This document shows, piece by piece, positions 59,791 through 64,000 of a DNA stretch of 64,000 nt. Under the pieces are notes generated by a model. That model ran no database searches. It worked only from the letters and a program-made list of their open reading frames with translations, and had not been told where the DNA came from. Made by a program: the position numbers and the translations under genes. Within the stretch, counting starts at the first letter, position 1; each line of letters begins with the position of its first letter. The DNA lies in assembly GCF_004362525.1 (NCBI RefSeq), contig NZ_SNXS01000005.1:434001-498000 (forward strand), in the 5' to 3' direction. The stretch comes from Roseateles toxinivorans (GTDB taxonomy: Bacteria > Pseudomonadota > Gammaproteobacteria > Burkholderiales > Burkholderiaceae_C).

Positions 59791-60617
59791 GCCTCGACGA
59801 CAGCCAGCAGCCCTCGCGCGATTGGTGGCGCACCTCCATCATCGACATGGCGCCGGGCGAGATCCGCTACTTCGGCTATCCCATCGAGCAGCTGACCGGC
59901 CAGGTCAGCTTCGCGCAGATGATCTGGCTGATGACGCGCGGCGAACTGCCCGGCGCGGCCCAGGCGCGTCTGCTCGAAGCAGCCCTGGTGGCCGCCGTCG
60001 ACCACGGCCCGCAAGCGCCCAGCATCGCCATCGCGCGCATGGCCGCGACCTGCGGCGTCGGCCTGAACAACGCGATGGCCTCGGCCGTCAATGTGCTGGG
60101 TGATGTCCATGGCGGTGCCGGCGAGCAGGCGGTGGCGCTGTATCAGGCGGTGGCGGCACGCATCGACGCGGGTGCGACGCTTGAAGCTGCCGCGGCCTTG
60201 GGCCTTGATGAGGCCATCGCCCTGCACGGCAAGTTCGTGTCGGGCTTTGGCCACCGCTTCCACCCAGTCGATCCGCGCGCGCCGCGCCTGCTGGCCTTGG
60301 TGGCCGAGGCCGCCGCGGCCGGCGCCGTCAGCGGGCGTTTTGCCTTGATCGCCCAGGCCATCGAGGACGAGCTGGCGCGGCGCAAGGATGGCCGGCGCAT
60401 ACCGATGAATATCGATGGCGCCACCGCCGTGATCTATGCCGAACTGGGTTTTCCGGCCCCGCTGGCACGCGGCCTGTTCTGCCTGTCGCGCTCGGTGGGC
60501 ATACTGGCCCATGCCTGGGAGCAGACCCAGCAGGGCGGCCGCAACAAGGGGCCGATTCCGCGCGATCTGATCTGGACTTATGACGGGCCGGAGAAACGTG
60601 AGGTGCCGGAGCGCTGA
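59787..60617 (+). CDS. Citryl-CoA lyase/citrate synthase-family protein
   Basis: A 276-residue protein of the citrate synthase fold but much shorter than true citrate synthase (about 430), and close to citryl-CoA lyase. Active-site residues of the fold are kept: DVHGGAGEQA (His), GFGHRFHP (His and Arg) and MNIDGATAVIY (Asp). With the CoA-transferase gene it may form a two-step path that activates and cleaves a citrate-like acid. The exact substrate cannot be told from sequence. Confidence 0.85.
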   Translation: MSLDDSQQPSRDWWRTSIIDMAPGEIRYFGYPIEQLTGQVSFAQMIWLMTRGELPGAAQARLLEAALVAAVDHGPQAPSIAIARMAATCGVGLNNAMASAVNVLGDVHGGAGEQAVALYQAVAARIDAGATLEAAAALGLDEAIALHGKFVSGFGHRFHPVDPRAPRLLALVAEAAAAGAVSGRFALIAQAIEDELARRKDGRRIPMNIDGATAVIYAELGFPAPLARGLFCLSRSVGILAHAWEQTQQGGRNKGPIPRDLIWTYDGPEKREVPER

Positions 60618-60618
60618 G

Positions 60619-60804
60619 CTAGAGCATCACCGCCAGCCGTTCCAGTATCAGCACGCCGAAAAAGCCCAGGCCGGCCAGCACCGCCCACTTCACGACCACC
60701 AGCCCACGCTGGCGCCAGATCGGCCGGCTGGTGGCGATATACATGGCAAAGCACAGCAGGCCGGCGAGCAGCAGCAGGCCGAAGACGACGCGGAACAGCA
60801 TCAT
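60619..60804 (-). CDS. Small two-helix membrane protein
   Basis: A 61-residue hydrophobic protein with two membrane helices (VVFGLLLLAGLLCFAMYIAT and VVVKWAVLAGLGFFGVLILE) joined by a basic loop (RPIWRQRG). Small proteins of this type are common near citryl-CoA lyase or lpxC in related genomes, as far as I recall. Function unknown. Two adjacent ATG codons could start it. Confidence 0.6.
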   Translation of the reverse strand: MMLFRVVFGLLLLAGLLCFAMYIATSRPIWRQRGLVVVKWAVLAGLGFFGVLILERLAVML

Positions 60805-60832
60805 GGGGTGCAGCCCTCAGGGAGTTTGGTGA

Positions 60833-61768
60833 TCACCAGGCAGGCGCCAGCTCGGCAAAGCCGCGCGGCGCCAGGGTCTCGTCGTCGAAGGTGACGATCT
60901 CGTAGGCACTCGGCTCGGCCAGCAGCTTGCGCAGCAGCTTGTTGTTCAAGGCGTGGCCGCTCTTGAACGCATGGTAGGCGGCCAGCAGCGGATGGCCCAG
61001 CACATGCATGTCGCCAATGGCGTCGAGGATCTTGTGCTTGACGATCTCGTCGTCGTAGCGCAGGCCTTCGGCATTCAGCACCTTGTAGTCATCGATGACG
61101 ACGACGTTGTCCATGCTGCCGCCGAGACCCAGGCCGCGCGAGCGCATCATTTCCACGTCCTTGGTGAAGCCGAAGGTGCGGGCGCGGGCGATCTCGCGCT
61201 TGTACAGGCCCGAGCCCATATCGAACAACACCTGCTGGCCGGTGGCGTTGACGGCCGGGTGGTCGAATTCGATCTCGAAATTCAGGGTGTAGCCATGGAA
61301 GGGATCGAGCCGCGCCCACTTCAGGCCTGCCCCCTCGCCTTCACGAATCTCCACGCTCTTGAGCACGCGCAGAAAGCGGCGCGGCGCGTTCTGCAAGGCA
61401 ATTCCGGCGCTTTGCAGCAGGAACACAAAGCTGGCCGCCGAGCCGTCGAGTATGGGCACCTCCTCGGCGGTGATGTCCACATAGAGATTGTCCAGGCCCA
61501 GGCCGCTGGCGGCAGACAGCAGATGCTCGATGGTCTGCACCTTGGCACCACCCGGGTCGCCGCCGGGCGAGATCGTCGTGGCCAGCCGCGTGTCGCAGAC
61601 GGCATAGGCATCGACCTTGATCTCCACCGGCGTGGGCAGATCGACGCGGCGGAACACGATGCCGGCGTCGGGCGGCGCCGGGCGCAGGGTCAGCTCGACC
61701 TTCTGCCCGCTGTGCACGCCCACGCCGACGGCGCGGGTCAGGGACTTCAGGGTTCGTTGCTGCAGCAT
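60833..61768 (-). CDS. lpxC: UDP-3-O-acyl-N-acetylglucosamine deacetylase
   Basis: LpxC performs the first committed step of lipid A synthesis. The 311-residue protein has the family opening [18 protein letters not shown], the zinc motif TIEHLLSA, the active-site VPILDGSA, and the C-terminal zinc pair [13 protein letters not shown], with the catalytic His in KSGHALNN. It follows ftsZ, the usual order at the end of the division cluster. Confidence 0.97.
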   Translation of the reverse strand: MLQQRTLKSLTRAVGVGVHSGQKVELTLRPAPPDAGIVFRRVDLPTPVEIKVDAYAVCDTRLATTISPGGDPGGAKVQTIEHLLSAASGLGLDNLYVDITAEEVPILDGSAASFVFLLQSAGIALQNAPRRFLRVLKSVEIREGEGAGLKWARLDPFHGYTLNFEIEFDHPAVNATGQQVLFDMGSGLYKREIARARTFGFTKDVEMMRSRGLGLGGSMDNVVVIDDYKVLNAEGLRYDDEIVKHKILDAIGDMHVLGHPLLAAYHAFKSGHALNNKLLRKLLAEPSAYEIVTFDDETLAPRGFAELAPAW

Positions 61769-61827
61769 GGGGGGATTGTCGGCGATTCGGTGCGTCTGCG
61801 CCGCGATGGGGTCATCGAGTGCCCAGC

Positions 61828-61860
61828 AAAAGCGTCCCGCAGAACCTCAGGTTCTGCGGG
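61828..61860 (-). terminator. Hairpin terminator between ftsZ and lpxC
   Basis: CCCGCAGAACC and GGTTCTGCGGG form a perfect 11-bp stem with a TCA loop (61836-61860). In the direction of ftsZ transcription it is followed by ACGCTTTTGC, a short T run. It may end or reduce ftsZ transcription before lpxC. Confidence 0.65.
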
Positions 61861-61925
61861 GCCTTCAAGACCATCAGGAGTCAGGTCAGCGGGCGATGGC
61901 AGCCGCCCGCGCCGGTTGAGCCCGT

Positions 61926-63140
61926 TTAATCAGCCTGCTTGCGCAGAAAGGCCGGGATCTCGATCTCGTCCATACCATTGCTGGACAGCGCCTCGACCTT
62001 GGCCGCGGCCGTGCGGCCATGGCGCCAGACGCTGGGCACGCTCATGCCGGCGAAGTCATTGCTGCTCATCGGCGGCGGCGCCGGCTGGAAGTGGCCCACC
62101 GGCTGGTTCAGCACAGGCAGATTGTCGGTGCCGGTGCGCAGATTGACCTGCGGCTGGACCACGCTCAGCGGCGCCTGCATGCGCTTGGCCTGGGTCAGAC
62201 CGGTGGCAATCACCGTGACGCGCAGCTGGTCGCCCAGCGATTCGTCATAGGCCGTGCCGTAGATCACATGGGCGTCGTCGGCCGCATAGCGACGGATCGT
62301 ATTCATCGCATTGCGGCTTTCGGCCAGCTTGAAGGTCGAGCGACCGGCGGCGATCAGCACCAGCACGCCACGCGCGCCGGACAGATCGATGCCTTCCAGC
62401 AGCGGGCAGGCCACTGCCGCCTCTGCCGCCTTGGTGGCCCGGTCCGGGCCACCGGCCTGCGCCGTGCCCATCATTGCCTTGCCGGGCTCGCTCATCACCG
62501 TCTTGACGTCTTCGAAGTCGACGTTGACCAGGCCAGGGATGTGGATGATGTCGCTGATGCCGCCGACGGCGTTCTTCAGCACATCGTTCGCATGGGCGAA
62601 GGCCTGGTCCTGCGTGACGTCATCACCCAGCACGTCCAGCAGCTTGTCGTTCAGCACGACGATCAGCGAGTCCACATTCGCTTCCAGCTCGGCCAGGCCG
62701 GCATCGGCCGCCTTGGTGCGACGGCCGCCCTCGAAGTCGAAGGGCTTGGTCACCACGCCGACGGTCAGGATGCCCATTTCCTTGGCCACGCGCGCGATCA
62801 CCGGAGCCGCACCGGTACCGGTGCCACCGCCCATGCCGGCGGTGATGAACAGCATATTGGCGCCGGTGATGGCGTCACGTATGCGTTGCTCGGCTTCCTC
62901 TGCAGCAGCGCGGCCGGCTTCGGGCTTGGCGCCAGCGCCGAGACCCGAGGTGCCCAGCTGAATCAGCTGGTGCGCGCTCGATCGGTTCAGCGCCTGGGCA
63001 TCGGTGTTCGCGCAAACGAACTCCACGCCTTGAACGCCCTGGTTGATCATGTGTTCGACGGCATTGCCTCCGCCGCCGCCCACGCCGATGACCTTGATCT
63101 GAGTGCCTTGGTCAAACTCTTCGATCATTTCGATCGCCAT
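61926..63140 (-). CDS. ftsZ: Cell division protein FtsZ
   Basis: FtsZ is the tubulin-like GTPase that forms the division ring. The 404-residue protein has the GTP-binding VGGGGGNAV and GGGTGTGAAPVIA loops, the T7 loop NVDFEDVKTVM, a Pro-rich linker and the conserved C-terminal tail EIEIPAFLRKQAD for FtsA/ZipA contact. TAGGAGGTTCCAT gives a strong ribosome site before the ATG at 63140. SlmA, encoded at 18 kb, is its likely regulator. Confidence 0.98.
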   Translation of the reverse strand: MAIEMIEEFDQGTQIKVIGVGGGGGNAVEHMINQGVQGVEFVCANTDAQALNRSSAHQLIQLGTSGLGAGAKPEAGRAAAEEAEQRIRDAITGANMLFITAGMGGGTGTGAAPVIARVAKEMGILTVGVVTKPFDFEGGRRTKAADAGLAELEANVDSLIVVLNDKLLDVLGDDVTQDQAFAHANDVLKNAVGGISDIIHIPGLVNVDFEDVKTVMSEPGKAMMGTAQAGGPDRATKAAEAAVACPLLEGIDLSGARGVLVLIAAGRSTFKLAESRNAMNTIRRYAADDAHVIYGTAYDESLGDQLRVTVIATGLTQAKRMQAPLSVVQPQVNLRTGTDNLPVLNQPVGHFQPAPPPMSSNDFAGMSVPSVWRHGRTAAAKVEALSSNGMDEIEIPAFLRKQAD

Positions 63141-63265
63141 ATGGAACCTCCTAGGTCGATTGTGCAGCTGCCACTGAAAAAAACTATCGGGCTTACGCCC
63201 ATTCTTTGAGCTTCTTCGTCGTTTCTCCAACGACTTGAGCTCTCTTCTACAAGCTTCCAGGTCAC
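63141..63265 (-). other. ftsA-ftsZ intergenic region
   Basis: A 125-base gap, more AT-rich than its surroundings. It contains a perfect 6-bp hairpin (GTCGTT/AACGAC, 63218-63234) and a small GGGC/GCCC stem (63189-63200) followed on the minus strand by GATAG and seven T. It may be part of ftsZ expression control; no clear promoter was identified. Confidence 0.4.
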
Positions 63266-64000
63266 TTAGAAGTTACCTAGAAACCAATCCTTCAAACGTC
63301 CAAACAGGGTCTTCACCGAACCGGCCTGCTGGGCCGCCTTGTGGCCGCGCGTGCGGGCCAGTCGGGCTTCTTCCAGCAGGCCCATCACGGTGGCGGACCT
63401 CGGGTTGGACACCATGTCAAACAGAGCGCCGCTGTAGGTCGGGTTGCCCCGCCGCACCGGCTTCAAAAAGATGTCTTCGGCCAGTTCGACCATGCCCGGC
63501 ATCACCGCCGAGCCGCCGGTCAGCACGATGCCGGACGACAGCAGCTCTTCGTAGCCGCTCTCGCGAATGACCTGCTGCACCAGCGAGAAGATCTCCTCGA
63601 CGCGCGGCTCGATCACACCGGCCAGCGCCTGGCGGCTGAGCATGCGCGGCGCTCGGTCGCCAAGACCTGGCACCTCGACTTGATCGCTGGGGTCGGCCAG
63701 CAACTGCTTGGCCACGCCGTACTCGACCTTGATCTCCTCGGCATCCTTGGTCGGCGTGCGCAGGGCCATCGCGATATCGCTGGTGATCAGGTCACCGGCG
63801 ATCGGTATCACCGCCGTGTGGCGTATCGCACCGCCGGTGAAAATGGCCACATCGGTGGTGCCGGCGCCGATGTCGACGATGGCCACACCGAGATCGCGCT
63901 CGTCATCGGTCAGTGCAGCCAGGCTGGAGGCGCTGGGGTTCAGCACCAGCTGGTCGACCTCGAGGCCGCAGCGACGCACGCACTTGACGATGTTCTCGGC
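63266..64000 (-). CDS. ftsA: Cell division protein FtsA (partial, C-terminal part)
   Basis: The last ~244 residues of FtsA, the actin-like protein that tethers FtsZ to the membrane; the 5' end lies beyond the window. Visible parts are the second phosphate loop AIVDIGAGTTDVAIF, the IPIAGDLITSDIA segment, the adenosine motif GIVLTGGSAVMPGM, and the C-terminal amphipathic membrane-binding helix LFGRLKDWFLGNF. It lies upstream of ftsZ, as expected. Confidence 0.97.
   Translation of the reverse strand, partial: AENIVKCVRRCGLEVDQLVLNPSASSLAALTDDERDLGVAIVDIGAGTTDVAIFTGGAIRHTAVIPIAGDLITSDIAMALRTPTKDAEEIKVEYGVAKQLLADPSDQVEVPGLGDRAPRMLSRQALAGVIEPRVEEIFSLVQQVIRESGYEELLSSGIVLTGGSAVMPGMVELAEDIFLKPVRRGNPTYSGALFDMVSNPRSATVMGLLEEARLARTRGHKAAQQAGSVKTLFGRLKDWFLGNF

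Noticed and set aside
63177-63200. GGGC/GCCC stem plus seven T between ftsA and ftsZ as an intrinsic terminator
   Set aside because: The stem has only four base pairs and is separated from the T run by five bases.

Overview
The window reads as a chromosomal segment of a high-GC betaproteobacterium of the order Burkholderiales, most like the Roseateles/Rubrivivax/Leptothrix group. The reasons are the gene blocks sspBA-petCBA, nif3-htrA-tatCBA-HIT-hisEI, slmA-HAD-argB, dusB-fis-purH and ftsA-ftsZ-lpxC, the three loci for PEP-CTERM (exosortase-sorted) proteins, and the PHA-granule and fatty acyl-CoA reductase genes. This placement is inferred from protein resemblance and gene order; no database search was possible. 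No insertion sequence, prophage or CRISPR array was seen.

Layout. 0-6.4 kb: a DUF721 protein, a lipoprotein amidohydrolase, tRNA-Thr, sspBA, the cytochrome bc1 operon petABC and mscL. 6.6-12 kb: a DUF1631 protein, pdxA and a DUF885 peptidase-like protein. 12-20.6 kb: Nif3, an HtrA-type protease, the Tat translocon, hisI-hisE, a Nudix enzyme, a DUF815 ATPase, slmA, a HAD phosphatase and argB. 20.8-28.8 kb: an M48 metalloprotease followed by a tightly overlapping four-gene operon (winged-helix kleisin-like protein, MukE/MksE-like protein, SMC ATPase, Toprim protein) with the architecture of a Wadjet/MksBEFG plasmid-defence condensin. Its A and D subunits look divergent, and it is the best candidate here for an under-described system. 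28.8-37.3 kb: LysR, a cupin, two PEP-CTERM proteins (one behind a sigma-54-type promoter), a 661-residue bifunctional fatty acyl-CoA reductase, a phasin and a patatin. 37.4-42.6 kb: an M32 carboxypeptidase, a YqaA-like protein and dusB-fis-purH.

42.7-51.8 kb holds coniferyl-aldehyde-type dehydrogenase, a TorF-like porin, an ECF sigma/anti-sigma/subtilase operon in which the anti-sigma periplasmic domain resembles the protease propeptide, a two-part PEP-CTERM polyprotein, a PlsC/CdsA-like pair and ruvC. 51.8-56.2 kb is a signalling cassette in transcription order: hybrid kinase, HPt, response-regulator cyclase, cyclic-nucleotide-binding membrane protein. 56.3-60.8 kb has an ArsR-SRPBCC-TPR operon with a visible operator, a DinB protein, and a CoA-transferase/citryl-CoA-lyase pair. 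The right end is lpxC, ftsZ and the 3' part of ftsA.

Most genes are housekeeping. The accessory interest lies in the condensin-like operon, the envelope sigma/protease circuit, the double PEP-CTERM protein, the phosphorelay-to-cyclic-nucleotide cassette and the lipid-reduction genes.
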